Positions 20,590-30,540 of a DNA stretch of 64,000 nucleotides are shown here, piece after piece (the first letter of the stretch is position 1; the number at the start of each line of letters is the position of its first letter). Where the stretch lies: positions 68,278,812 to 68,342,811 of the forward strand of contig OZ024835.1 of assembly GCA_964016985.1 (NCBI GenBank), in the 5' to 3' direction. The DNA is from Anodontia alba (taxonomy: Eukaryota > Mollusca > Bivalvia > Lucinida > Lucinidae). The notes under the pieces are model-generated. The model had not been told where the DNA came from. It worked only from the letters and a program-made list of their open reading frames with translations, and searched no databases. Made by a program: the position numbers and the translations under genes.

Positions 20590-21730
20590 AGCTCGCCTGT
20601 ACGAAGTACAAGGAGAGCTATTGTAGTCACCCCGGTCGTCCGCGTTTGCGTTTGCGTTCCCGTTCCCGTCACATTGCGTTAAAGTTTTTCAAATGCTTAT
20701 ATCTCAACAGTCACTCCTCACAGAGGCATCAAATTTGGAACTTAGGTACCTTGGAGGGTCTTCTGAGATTCCAAGAGAATAAACCCCTGGGTTCATGCCC
20801 CTGGGTGGGGCTAGGGGTCAGAATCTAGGACACCTTTGTAATACTGTGTTAAAGTTTTTCAAATTCTTATATCTTGACTTTCACTCCTCATAGAGCATTC
20901 ATATTTAGAATTTGGGTACCTGGAGGAGTCTTCTGAGATTCCAAAAGAACATACCCCTGGGTTCATACCTCAGGGTGGGCCTTGGAGTGGGGCTAGGACA
21001 CATTTGTAAAATTTTATATGCCTACAGGTTATAGACACAACTGGTTATACATCAGCTAACTATGTGACATCGGTTTAAGTGTAAGAGAGTGAAGGTCATG
21101 GTGACCTACATTTTACGGTCCAGGTCACCTAGATTTCACGGTCCAGTGATTTTGCCTTATATCTTGAATACTATTTGTTGGATAAATGTCACACCTGGGA
21201 TATTAGTTCCATGTGACCCAATGAATGACCACTTACTATATCTAGGTCATTGTGACCTATATTTCATGGTTCAGTGATTTTGCCTTATATCTTGAATACT
21301 ATTTGTTGGATAAATGTCACACCTGGGATATTAGTTCCTTGTGACCCGATTATTGACGTCAAAATATATCTCTGTTGGTGTGACCTATATTTCATGGTTC
21401 AGTGATTTTGCCTTATATCTTGAATACTATTTGTTGGATAAATGTCACACCTGGGATATTAGTTCCATGTGACCCAATGAATGACCACTTACTATATCTA
21501 GGTCATTGTGACCTATATTTCATGCTTCAGTGATTTTGCCTTTTATTTTTATTACTATTTCATGGAGAATTGTCATACCTGGATTATTATATCTATGTGA
21601 CAAAATGATTTACATACAAATACAGCTAGGTCAGTGGGACCTATATTATATGGCTTAATGATAAAAATGTTACAATATAAAATGTACCCAGCAGGTGAGC
21701 TACGCTGTCCTACGACAGCTCTTGTTTTTT
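20590..21730. mobile_element. 1.1-kb element with internal tandem repeats
   Basis: Left end AGCTCGCCTGTACGAAGTAC followed by a hairpin to GGAGAGCTATTG, right end GGTGAGCTACGCTGTCCTAC then GACAGCTCTTG and T-run. Contains two copies of a roughly 180-bp unit (20680, 20860) and a 121-133-bp unit repeated four times. Confidence 0.65.
21105..21640. repeat. Four-copy tandem repeat of 121-133 bp
   Basis: TGATTTTGCCTTATATCTTG starts at about 21147, 21268 and 21401, with a diverged form at about 21530. Each is followed by GATAAATGTCACACCTGGGA and a GTGACCTATATTTCATGG linker. Confidence 0.85.
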
Positions 21731-21930
21731 TATGCCCCCCGCATCGGATGATGCTGGGGGCATATAGATTTTTGGTTTTCTGTATGTGCGTACATCCTTC
21801 TGTACGACTGTGTGTATGTACTTGATCCTGTTAGACTCAGGTTAAGGCATTTGTACCAGGTAGAATTTTGCAGTTTTATAGTCAGGTACCCCACAGCGGG
21901 GGCATCCATGTACTGTGGACACATTTCTAA
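21731..21930. repeat. ATGCCCCC/GGGGGCAT repeat
   Basis: Starts with hairpin ATGCCCCCCGCATCGGATGA / TGCTGGGGGCAT and ends CACAGCGGGGGCATCCATGT then ACTGTGGACACATTTCTA. Layout typical of a repeat common in bivalve genomes (family knowledge, not searched). Confidence 0.65.
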
Positions 21931-22610
21931 TTCAGAAATAATTTTTCATTGTGGTCAGTAGTGACATCAAAAATGTGATGTAAACAGCCCTAGTCACCTT
22001 TAAAATGCTACTATTCCAATATAGCTTAGTAAACTGTTACTATTAATATGTCCAGCTTTCTTACAATGATCTTTTAATTTGACTTTGTTTTAAATTAGCA
22101 TGTGCAGTGCAGTAAATTCTTGCGCATATCTAAAAGTACATATCAAAAAAAGACAAAAAAAAAAAAATACTAATTTTTGGCATCAGAGTGTAGTGAAAAT
22201 ATACTTATCACACAATATCACAATGGATGGTGAGCATAAATAATAAAATATTTTTTATTTTTTTTTTTTAGACAAAGGCTCTGTGAATTCTCTCTAATTT
22301 ATGGCTATAGGTCTGTCAGAAACTGGAGAAATAGCTGCTACTATTTTAAGGTTTTCAGGCAATAATTTTGCATGATTTACGAGATGCAATGTGAGAATAA
22401 ATACCTTCAGACATGTGCACCCAGCTAAGATTAAGATTAGCCTGCATATTCTCACAGTCTGATCAAAATCCTCACTGGGTGCATTTTGGATTACCAAAGA
22501 TGCAAAATTTCTTCATGTGGTCAATGAAGACTCTGCTTAGACTGCACAGATGCACAGGCTGATTCGAGTCCATTGGTTGCACATGTCAGGTTCGTTTTCT
22601 CACGTTGCGA
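21931..22610. other. Intron stretch, no recognised element
   Basis: AT-rich. 22260-22600 holds phrases such as GACTGCACAGATGCACAGGC shared weakly with 6870. Confidence 0.4.
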
Positions 22611-22625
22611 CTCCTGTGAATAAAA

Positions 22626-22832
22626 TGTCCTAAAATTCTGTACACCAAAGTTTGTGATAAAATCATATATACAAACAGTGCAGACCCAGATCAGACTGCT
22701 CCTGAAGGAGCAGTCTGATCAGGGTCTACACTGTTTTCCATTCCACTAAGTATTTAAAGAAACAACTGCATAGAAAAGAAAACTTTGGTAAAAAAAGTAT
22801 GAAATAAAGTGTTCGAATTTAGGACATTAACC
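22626..22832. mobile_element. Family I MITE, complete
   Basis: ATGTCCTAAAATTCTGTACA to GTTCGAATTTAGGACATTAA, with hairpin CAGACTGCTCCTGAAGGAGC and GTTTTCCATTCCACTAAGTA. Confidence 0.78.
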
Positions 22833-22949
22833 ATAACAGAAAATGGAAAGTATCATGGAGAATGAAAGGTATAACAAAGAATAAAATTTATATTTAGGTA
22901 TTATAAGTATTTAACATTTACAGTGCCATGGGCAAATTCAGAAACAATA

Positions 22950-23187
22950 GATGGATGATTTCCAGAAAACAGGATTTGACAGTTCATTCAAATTGTCTCC
23001 AGTGGAGACAATTTGCATGAAATGTCAAATCCTGTTTTCTGGTAAAAATAAGAAAAGTATTCCAAGGTGTCTTCTGCTGAAAATTTTACCCAATATGCTA
23101 AGCATTAAGAATAAAAGTAATCTGACTGACTGAAAATTAGAAGTGGGCGTGGCAACTTAATGTAATCTGCATAACAAGCAAGGGTTA
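22950..23187. repeat. Family F MITE joined to a family A tail
   Basis: 22955-23100: ACAGGATTTGACAGTTCATT, loop CTCCAGTGGAG, TGAAATGTCAAATCCTGTTT. 23110-23187 is the right third of family A (GAAAATTAGAAGTGGGCGTG, CAAGGGTTAA). Confidence 0.65.
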
Positions 23188-23228
23188 AGAAAGATAGATT
23201 TTACAGAGATGATGTTATATATTTCTAG

Positions 23229-23378
23229 TGAGGGTGAACTGGCTACAGACCAATGGCAGCAGACCTATGGACGACACTCTGGTAATGAGATATATCACAT
23301 CCAGTTGGGCAAGAGTTCCTTCTTCAGTCAATATGAGGGTAAAAGTTTTACAGAGGCCTCATCGGATGCTCATCAGAG
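23229..23378 (+). CDS. SLO2: Slo2/KCNT exon 9: RCK1 C-terminal part
   Basis: 150 nt after a 10.5-kb intron filled with transposon debris. Acceptor at 23227-23228, donor GTAAGG at 23379; enters completing a Phe codon and leaves after AG of an Arg codon. It encodes [20 protein letters not shown], then [20 protein letters not shown]. The block [17 protein letters not shown] and the later YEGKSF are near-identical to Slo2 family signatures. Window residues 346-396. Confidence 0.97.
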
Positions 23379-23765
23379 GTAAGGGGGAGTTGTAGGATTA
23401 TATATATTTGGTATTATCGTATTATTCATATGATAATGTCCTGTCATAAAATGATATAATCACACATTACATAACACTGGTTATTTGCGGGTAATGTAAC
23501 CACGCCATCTATAACAATACTATGTTTTCTGTTGAAAACTGATTCGGCTTCTATAGTCATAAAATACAGTTTAAAGTGATAAAAATAAATATGATAAAAA
23601 ATTTTACATTCATGGTCATCTGATATGAAACTTACCGAAGGCTTGAAGGTGAGTTTCATAAATTTCATATGAAATGAAAATTCATGTAAGATCCTCTATA
23701 TGTCAGTAACTTTATATTAACCTTTCACTCGCCAAAGCTTGCAGAAGACAAAAATTACAGAACTT
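23379..23765. other. Intron stretch, no recognised element
   Basis: AT-rich; only weak inverted phrases (ATATGAAACTTACC / GGTGAGTTTCATA near 23630). Confidence 0.4.
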
Positions 23766-23789
23766 GTTTTAATGTATAAACTCAAGTAT

Positions 23790-23970
23790 TGGAACAGTCT
23801 GTCTGGAGCAAACAGTGTAGACCCTGATCAGATGCCACACAATGTAGCATCTGATCAGAGTCTACACTGTTTGCAACTCATCAAGCAGTTTTTAGACATA
23901 TCAACAGGTAGTAAAATTAACATGATAAAGTTTAGGATAACAGTGGTAACAAGTCAAAGTGTCTAAATAT
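23790..23970. mobile_element. Family B MITE
   Basis: GCAAACAGTGTAGACCCTGA, hairpin loop ACAATGT, GTTTGCAACTCATC, TTTTTAGACATATCAACAGG, AATATTTAGGGTAAAT. Confidence 0.7.
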
Positions 23971-24087
23971 TTAGGGTAAATGTATTAGAGCGGAAAATCT
24001 TAATCAGTGTCTGCACTGTTAGCCAGTAGTTTTAGGCTAAGTATAGAAAGGAGTTTTAAAAGGTGTATTAGCATATATATGATATTC

Positions 24088-24926
24088 TTAACTCTTTCCC
24101 CGCAGTGGCGACATTTGTCGTCTGCTGATAACCTTTGCAAACAGTTTTGACCCAGATCAGGCCTGACAAAACATCGGGCCTCATCTGGATCCAAACTGTT
24201 TGACACTCTGATGGTATTCCTGAAAGATTTTTTTTGAAAAGTTAACCTTTACACTGCTGTAGGCGACTATATGCATCCAGGAGGGGTCTGCCAACTCTAA
24301 AGCCTGCCGTACTTACTATATACCACATGCAACCATTCAGAGCAAGTGTTCTCATACAGGAGTGAACCTACTTTCATACAAACACGCCACTTTTTATTAG
24401 ATAGTCGGGTGCTGGATTTTACCCACACTAATAAAGACCGAGAACACCGAATTTGAAGCTAACATTAATTTCAGCACTCACTTCAACAGATTGATAATGA
24501 TTTCCTGGAGAAAAAGCCCATAACACCTAAATCATTTCCAGTGAGGAAGAAGTAGGAATAACAGTAGAACCTATGTATGTCACTCGTTTCATTCGCAATA
24601 GTACACAGTAGGCGCTGGTCTCTTGTAACTTTTTTTTTTTTTTTAAAGTGTCTTAAACAGTTCCCGGTCTACATGTGACTGTCACGTGACTTTCTAGTCA
24701 CGTGACCATCCTCTTGCTGGTAAAATGGCCACCTACGATCGGCAAATTATATGTGAAAATTCCAGGTAAATCGAGGCAAAATTAAGGGAGTAATGACTTC
24801 TTGAGTAGGGGTACCCCCTCTTACAGGCCTGTTTCATTTTTTTCTCAGCACGCTAAGGGTTAATTTAAAAAAAAAGTCCACAGACAACAAAAAAGGATGC
24901 AAAATTACCCAGCATGCAAAGAGCTA
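24088..24926. mobile_element. Family H MITE split by a TTAA element
   Basis: TTAACTCTTTCCCCGCAGTG to TTGAAAAG on the left, TTTAAAAAAAAAGTCCACAG to CATGCAAAGAGCTAA on the right. The order matches the uninterrupted copy at 1786 read in inverse. Confidence 0.75.
24242..24863. mobile_element. 622-bp TTAA-flanked insertion
   Basis: TTAACCTTTACACTGCTG and its approximate inverse CAGCACGCTAAGGGTTAA, inserted at the TTAA inside family H. No coding sequence; contains a small palindrome GTCACGTGACTTTC / AGTCACGTGAC near 24680. Confidence 0.68.
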
Positions 24927-24992
24927 ATATTCAGACACATAGGCATAGTAAATGATAAAGACTAAGATCATTAATGGCAGAACATGGCATCT

Positions 24993-25212
24993 GGGCCCAG
25001 TTGTTCAAAGCTAACGATGTCGTTAGTTAACGATTCGTTAAAATTTACATTGAGTGATACGCAAATATGCTGAAATTTTTTGCTGAAAAAATGTGAGTAG
25101 CTTTTGCAGTGCAAAAAATATCAGAATATTGTGCATTGAATCCGCTAAAACAGTTAACGAAATGACCCTTAACGAGCTCGTTAAGCTAACAACGCTTTGA
25201 ACAACCGGGCCC
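24993..25212. mobile_element. Family G MITE nested in a family B remnant
   Basis: GGGCCCAGTTGTTCAAAGCT to CTTTGAACAACCGGGCCC. The flanks (ATGGCATCT and TGATCAGGTTCTGCACCG) rejoin into a family B hairpin. Confidence 0.75.
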
Positions 25213-25508
25213 TGATCAGGTTCTGCACCGTTTGCCAATCTTACACAGTTTTTAGACACATCTACAGTAAAATGAATATGTTCAAATTTTAGGACCAGTT
25301 TTGCACAAAGTTTAGGTGGTTGAATATATCAGCAAAACTATGTCTTATTTCCTGAGAGGTCTAAAAGTTTATAAGGGTCAGTAGGTAATAAGACATTTTT
25401 TTATCTCAATTTTCTATATGGGAAATGCATAGAAATATGTATGAAATTGATATAAATTCACCAGATGCTTCAAACAGGTTTGAATAGGGCCAAAATCAAA
25501 GCAATGAG

Positions 25509-25870
25509 AGCACCTGAGGGTCGATTATCTCTGAGTGTAGAATTGGGAAAATGGTCCTGAATGGGGACTTAAGACAGTTTAATTTAACCTTAAAATTTCT
25601 GTAATTTAAGCCAACATTGAGACCCTGATCTTGTGGCATCTGACCTTGGTCTGCACTGTTTGCCATTGTTCCAAATGTCCCAGTCCGGGTTTTACAGATA
25701 ATCCTCTATCAACAGCACTCTGACGTCACAGTGACAAGAATAGCGCGGTTATAAATAATCATTACCTGGTTTCGTCTAACATGCAGTTTGATTACATTGG
25801 TCAGTGATAATATCCTTAAGGAAGTTTTTGCGTTTGTATACTATGACTCAATTGTAAACAGTCAAACCAA
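25509..25870. repeat. Second copy of the 16272 repeat
   Basis: GATTATCTCTGAGTGTAG, AAAATGGTCCTGAATGGGGA, TGACAAGAATAGCGCGGTTA, TACTATGACTCAATTGTAAA. Confidence 0.65.
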
Positions 25871-26007
25871 AAATCAGAGTTGGTAGGGTTTGAGGAAATA
25901 CAACATTATCATTTTTGGTCTTTGGAAAAAGATGATTATAAATATCATATGAAACATGAAATTATTGTTGGTTCCCCACTCACATTCAACTTTATATCAT
26001 TTGTCAG

Positions 26008-26204
26008 ATTTGGAATCTCATTAGTGGCCGTGCTGGACACGACAGTAGATGAGCCTCATCTTCAGTTGAACCCGGGGCCCACTCACACACTGAAGGCAAC
26101 AGACTTCTGCTTCTATATGAGTGTTACTAAAGAAGAGTATGCTAAAATACAACCAGACGCATTGAAGCAAGTTGATAACAAGTCCAGTAGATTGAGGAAC
26201 ATGG
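26008..26204 (+). CDS. SLO2: Slo2/KCNT exon 10: end of RCK1
   Basis: 197 nt, completes an Arg codon and ends after one base of a Glu codon (donor GTAAGC at 26205). It encodes FGISLVAVLDTTVDEPHLQL then NPGPTHTLKATDFCFYMSVT and KEEYAKIQPDALKQ. This resembles Slack FGVCLIGV then LNPG and a CFYM-type segment at the end of RCK1. A family A MITE begins only 16 bp into the following intron (26221). Window residues 396-461. Confidence 0.95.
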
Positions 26205-26220
26205 GTAAGCAGACATTCTT

Positions 26221-26428
26221 TTAACCCTTCTCTTGCTAAACACGACATGCCCTGTCTTGGCAAACAGTGTAGATCCAGATCAGTCTGAAGAAGCCAACTG
26301 ATCTGGATCTGCACTGTTTGTCATTAAATATGTGAATTTCTATCAAAAACCTGGATCAAGTAATCTGCTTGGCAGGAAATTAGAAGTAGGCATGGCATCT
26401 TAATTTTATTTAGCATGACAAGGGTTAA
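26221..26428. mobile_element. Family A MITE just inside an intron
   Basis: TTAACCCTTCTCTTGCTAAA to TAGCATGACAAGGGTTAA, starting 16 bp after exon 10's donor. Left hairpin arm shortened. Confidence 0.83.
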
Positions 26429-26900
26429 TTTTAGTTTTGTTTTGAAGACATTTACTGGGATTTGGCTCATTGATTGATTTTCTTCCGTATTTTACAAGGG
26501 AGACAATTTTTATGACTACCTGTTTCTTTCGTTTATAGAATACCATATTTATTCTAATATAAGCCACCCTGTCTAATAAACAGAAAAACATTACCAGATG
26601 CATACAAAATTAAATTTAGACCATCGAAATATCTTGTTTTGGGCCAAAAGTCTGACTCAGTACTGTCATTTTAGCAGTAATGAATTGCAACACCCCCAGG
26701 GCGTATATTAAAATAAATATGGCGGACCACTTTTTAGAACAGAGGTAAATAATTTTGACAGAGCTGCCTGCCCTTGAAACTCTATCCTTAATGCCCAGGT
26801 GTTACCAAGGGCACTCTTTATAGATTTTATTGTTCAAATTGTAGAACAATTATAGTAAAGAGTTATAGTGTTGGAATATTTTGAGTAAACATACACCTTT

Positions 26901-27172
26901 TTAACCCTGGTCCTGCTGAACCAGGAAAAGCCCTGATTTTGCAAACAGTGGAGATCCAGATCAGTTGGCTTCTGAAGAAGCCAACTGATCTGGATCTGCA
27001 CTGTTTGTGATTAAGTATGTGAATTTGTATCAACAACCTGGATCAAGTAATCTGATTGGGTAAACATTGGAAGTGGGTGTGGCATCTTAATTTATTTAGC
27101 ATGGCAAGTAATCTGATTGGCTGAAAATTAGAAGTGGGCATGAATTAATTTATTCAGCATGGCAAGGGTTAA
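26901..27172. mobile_element. Family A MITE with internal duplication
   Basis: TTAACCCTGGTCCTGCTGAA to CAGCATGGCAAGGGTTAA. The right arm (AAGTAATCTGATTGG, AGAAGTGGG) is present twice, lengthening the element to 272 bp. Ends 49 bp before exon 11. Confidence 0.82.
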
Positions 27173-27221
27173 GGGCTTCGTTACTTGTTTATATGATGTG
27201 TGTCATGTTATATTCGTGTAG

Positions 27222-27324
27222 AGCGAATGGCAGCAGAGTTACAGAAGATGTTGGAATCAGACGATGAAGATGAGGAAGACGATGTGGAAGAAAGTGTCTT
27301 TAATACAATCACCATTCAGATGGG
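27222..27324 (+). CDS. SLO2: Slo2/KCNT exon 11: acidic RCK1-RCK2 linker
   Basis: 103 nt; acceptor TATTCGTGTAG, donor GTATGT at 27325; enters in phase 1 and leaves in phase 2. It encodes RMAAELQKMLESDDEDEEDD then VEESVFNTITIQMG. The acidic run of eleven D/E in thirteen residues is low-complexity and probably disordered. Assignment rests on exact phase fit with both neighbours and strand, because linker sequences diverge between phyla. A family A MITE ends 49 bp before the exon. Window residues 462-495. Confidence 0.88.
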
Positions 27325-27419
27325 GTATGTTTCCACAAGTTTCTGAAATGGACTCTTCCATCCTTGAATTTTGACATATACACTAATGTAAATAGGGGTT
27401 TCAATCTAAAATCAAATAT

Positions 27420-27500
27420 CAGAATGGCAAACAGTGTAGATCCTGATGAGGCGGCTTGTGATGAGCAGTCTCAACAAGATCTACACTGTTTGTACAGGTA
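27420..27500. repeat. Family B-like hairpin remnant
   Basis: GGCAAACAGTGTAGATCCTG then CAACAAGATCTACACTGTTTG. Confidence 0.6.
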
Positions 27501-27534
27501 TCTATTTTGGTCTGCCAGGCTGAAAAGGTTAAAA

Positions 27535-27850
27535 TGACAGCATACACTTTCAGGGGAAGCAACTCTCAAAATTGTCCTCCCCAACCATCATCTGAAATGG
27601 TGTTAACTCTTGAAAGAATAGGAGACCTTTAAGAGGAGCAAACCTATTTTTAGAAAGGCCCTTTTCTTAAAGAGTTGCTAATTTTCAACAAGGGGCCTGG
27701 TGTGCATAAAAAACAAACAGGAAGTCACAAGTTATCTCCCTTGTAAAACGAAACAAAACAAAAAATACTGTATAAGGAGTCTGGGTACACTTGGTTGATA
27801 TACCACCATGTTTTACAAGGGAGACAAATTTTATGACTTCCTGTTTTCTT
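27535..27850. repeat. Family K block
   Basis: CATACACTTTCAGGGGAAGC, CAGGAAGTCACAAGTTATCT, and the inverse phrase CAAGGGAGACAAATTTTATG. Confidence 0.5.
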
Positions 27851-28396
27851 TCCTGCATACCACGCTCCTTCTCATATCCATTTCTCTTGCCCTCCTTTTG
27901 CTTTTCTCTGAAAAATTCAGGGAGATGTTGTTGTTGTCACCCTGGTATGAGCTTCAGTGTGCAGGCATCACACTGTTAAAGATTTAAATTCAAGTGTTTT
28001 TGAAGAGCTGTGTATCCTGATTGACTGCTTAGATTTTGGTGACCCTGACCTAATTTTCAAGGTCACAACAGTAGAAAAAACTGAAAATTCAGGGTTTGGG
28101 CACATTTGTTTTCTCTGAAAAACACTGTTACTAGTTTATACTTGGTCTGATGTTAGATACTAGTTCAAAGTCTTGTTAAAATTAAGCCACAGCAGGCTTG
28201 GTCACCTTGAGGTCAAGGTCACAGACTTAGAAAGTTTCATTCTAACTGGTCTGAAAATAGAAATTGAGCCAGCTTACAACAAAACCTGCAATTATACTTG
28301 TGAGACCAGAGAAAACTCAGATCAGCCCACACATTCATGCAGTCTGATCAGAGTCTTCGCTGATCCCATGTGCCTTCTACAGCCTCCAGGCTATCC

Positions 28397-28663
28397 CATC
28401 ACGAAAACATGCCTTTATAATATTGACCCCCTTAAACCCCACTTTTATACAGTAAAACTGGGGTTTACAGGGGTATACATTATTTTTCTTATTTCTGCTC
28501 AAAAACATAGATTGTGGGTACTTGTTAGAACCGCCTCTAACGAGTACCCACAATCTATGTTTAGAGCAGAAATATGAAACATATCAGAATTTTTATCTGA
28601 TTTTTTCCCCATTTTTTGGTTGTAAGATTTTCAATATATTTGAATAGGCATGTTTTTGTAATG
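28397..28663. mobile_element. Family E MITE
   Basis: CATCACGAAAACATGCCTTT to AGGCATGTTTTTGTAATG. The central palindrome is shortened to GAACCGCCTCTAACGAGTAC. Confidence 0.8.
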
Positions 28664-28865
28664 AAAGAGGGATAAAGGAGAACCCTTGCCAAACTGGGTG
28701 GATGTACAGGGTGATCTGAGTCTTTGCTGGTTACACAGGTTTTATTGTGGTTTTGATGTGCGCTGGCTCAATTACTGTTGTAAAATTTTTAAATCTCCAT
28801 TTATTTGAGTCTTCCTTGGACACACATATGGTATATTTTCTCACATATGTAATACATGAAGATGC

Positions 28866-29170
28866 CTGCCTCGGTGGCTCAGTTGGATGTGCGTCCGACT
28901 GGTGATCAGGAGGTTGCAGGGTAAACCCTCGTTTGGTAGCCAACATTCTTTCATGGACATTTGATCATGAAATATTTTCTATGGTAATTCTCTCCCTTCC
29001 ACTGATTCAAGAAGGGCAGTTGTCAGTTTCTGGCGAAAGAATGTGCGCAGTACTGGTTAACCGCTTGAGGGAGCAAGCCTACCCAGTAAAAGTGTGGTTA
29101 GGTAAACTGACCACGCTTCACATGATCCCACTTAGTTTATGGGGCCATAAAACATCAACACAAACAAACA
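28866..29170 (+). mobile_element. tRNA-derived SINE, diverged
   Basis: GCCTCGGTGGCTCAGTTGG (box A), GGTTGCAGGGTAAACCC (degraded box B), body, CATCAACACAAACAAACAC. Ends about 50 bp before exon 12, leaving the polypyrimidine tract intact. Confidence 0.82.
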
Positions 29171-29218
29171 CATACAGACAGTTTCTGGAAGTTTACTATT
29201 TTTCATCTCTTTTTACAG

Positions 29219-29473
29219 ATATGAACTAGCCAATCGTATGAGGCAGGCCACCTTCACTCCTGGTGTCGCAATTGAGATGCAGAACCCACCCGTTCCCCCA
29301 CCCCCTAGCTACCAGGCAGCCATATCTCGAGGCAGCCAAGGTAGTGAGGAGGATGGTAACAAAGCTAGACAGGGAACAGACCAGCCGGATTCCGATTTCC
29401 ACCATGTGGATGGTACCGACCCCCCACACCATGGACAAGTTCTAGAAAACTACTCGGATATGGGTCAGGATGA
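29219..29473 (+). CDS. SLO2: Slo2/KCNT exon 12: linker with PPxY motif
   Basis: 255 nt, the largest exon; acceptor TCTCTTTTTACAG ending 29218, donor GTATGT at 29474 (the in-frame extension reaches TAG within 10 bp, supporting the donor). It encodes YELANRMRQATFTPGVAIEM, then NPPVPPPPSYQAA, then a polar Ser/Gly/Asp/His-rich stretch ending in GQVLENYSDMGQD. PPSY is a PPxY-type sequence, the class bound by WW domains of NEDD4-family ubiquitin ligases; a regulatory role here is inference. A SINE ends about 50 bp before the acceptor. Window residues 496-580. Confidence 0.9.
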
Positions 29474-29559
29474 GTATGTATAGGTTTATATATGGTAGTC
29501 AGAGGATTCCTTAAGGTGTATTAATTTTGGTGATAATATTGCGATAATTACCTCCTGGC

Positions 29560-29850
29560 CCCGAGGTTGTAAAATTATTTTCATGCTCAACTTAGCTGAG
29601 CATGAAAATTTTCTCTTCTAATAAATATGAAAATGCCAACAATAGTTGGCATTTTCATATTTATTAGTGGAGAAATTTTCATGATCAGCTGTTTTTAGCA
29701 AGAAAGAATTTGCAGTTCTTAGTAATTTGAGATTTATTAGTAGGACAAATTTCATGCTCCCCTATGTTAAGCAGGAAAGAATTTGCAATTGTTAGTAATT
29801 TGAGATTTATTGGCAGGACAATATTTCCTGCTCAGCTGAGTTAAGGACAA
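29560..29850. repeat. Adjacent perfect hairpins
   Basis: ATTTTCATGCTCAACTTAGC with inverse at 29578-29611, and AATAAATATGAAAATGCCAA with inverse at 29620-29667. Flanking units repeat AGTAATTTGAGATTTATT. Confidence 0.65.
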
Positions 29851-29864
29851 AAAAAAAGTTTTAT

Positions 29865-30470
29865 AACCTTGGGGTTAGTTCTCCATAAAAAGCACACATT
29901 TTGGATACTCAATGTATGTTTTTATGGAGGAATAAGAAAAATGATCCCAAAATTATCAGGCGACAATAATGATGATAATCATGGCTCCAGATAAGAGGGT
30001 GTCTATATACAAAAATACCTCAATGACTCGAACTCCGATGGCGCGTTTATTTGGATGATTCGCTCGTTTTTGAGTCCCTACAAGATAGCTCAAGAAAACA
30101 AATATTTAGGGAAATTTTATCATGAAATTGTATTATGTGTGTACTCATTAGAATTGCCTCTGAGGCAATTTTAATGATTACACTCAACATACCATTATTA
30201 TATAGAAGATCAAAAAAACTTCCATAAAATTATCACCGTTTGCTTCCTAACCTGACCCAGTGATTAACCCTCAGTGGCTTGAACTACCCATGTTTGGAAT
30301 AAATTCCCGTATTCCCAAAGATCTTGGAGCCAGTGAGGTTTTACTATAAATTCATTTCTCCATGAAAATATATGTTGTGGGTGCTCATTAGAAGCACTGT
30401 TTTCATGAAGAAATGAAACAAAATAATAGTTTTCGGTTACATGCACCCCCCACCCCCTCCCAGCTTATCT
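29865..30470. repeat. Cluster of family D fragments
   Basis: Three degraded copies (about 29880-29950, 30105-30215, 30345-30425) with GTGCTCATTAGAAGC and related phrases. Pieces with CTCGAACTCCGATGG and TCTTGGAGCCAGTGAGG between them recur at 60060-60180. Confidence 0.5.
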
Positions 30471-30540
30471 GGAGCTATGCATAAAGTAAAGGTTTTGATG
30501 ACAATTTCGGATAATAATACCGCTAGTTTTACTGGTTACA

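Noticed and set aside
21105..21640. CRISPR-like array
   Set aside because: Repeat units are longer than 120 bp with no regular unique spacers; eukaryotic tandem repeat.
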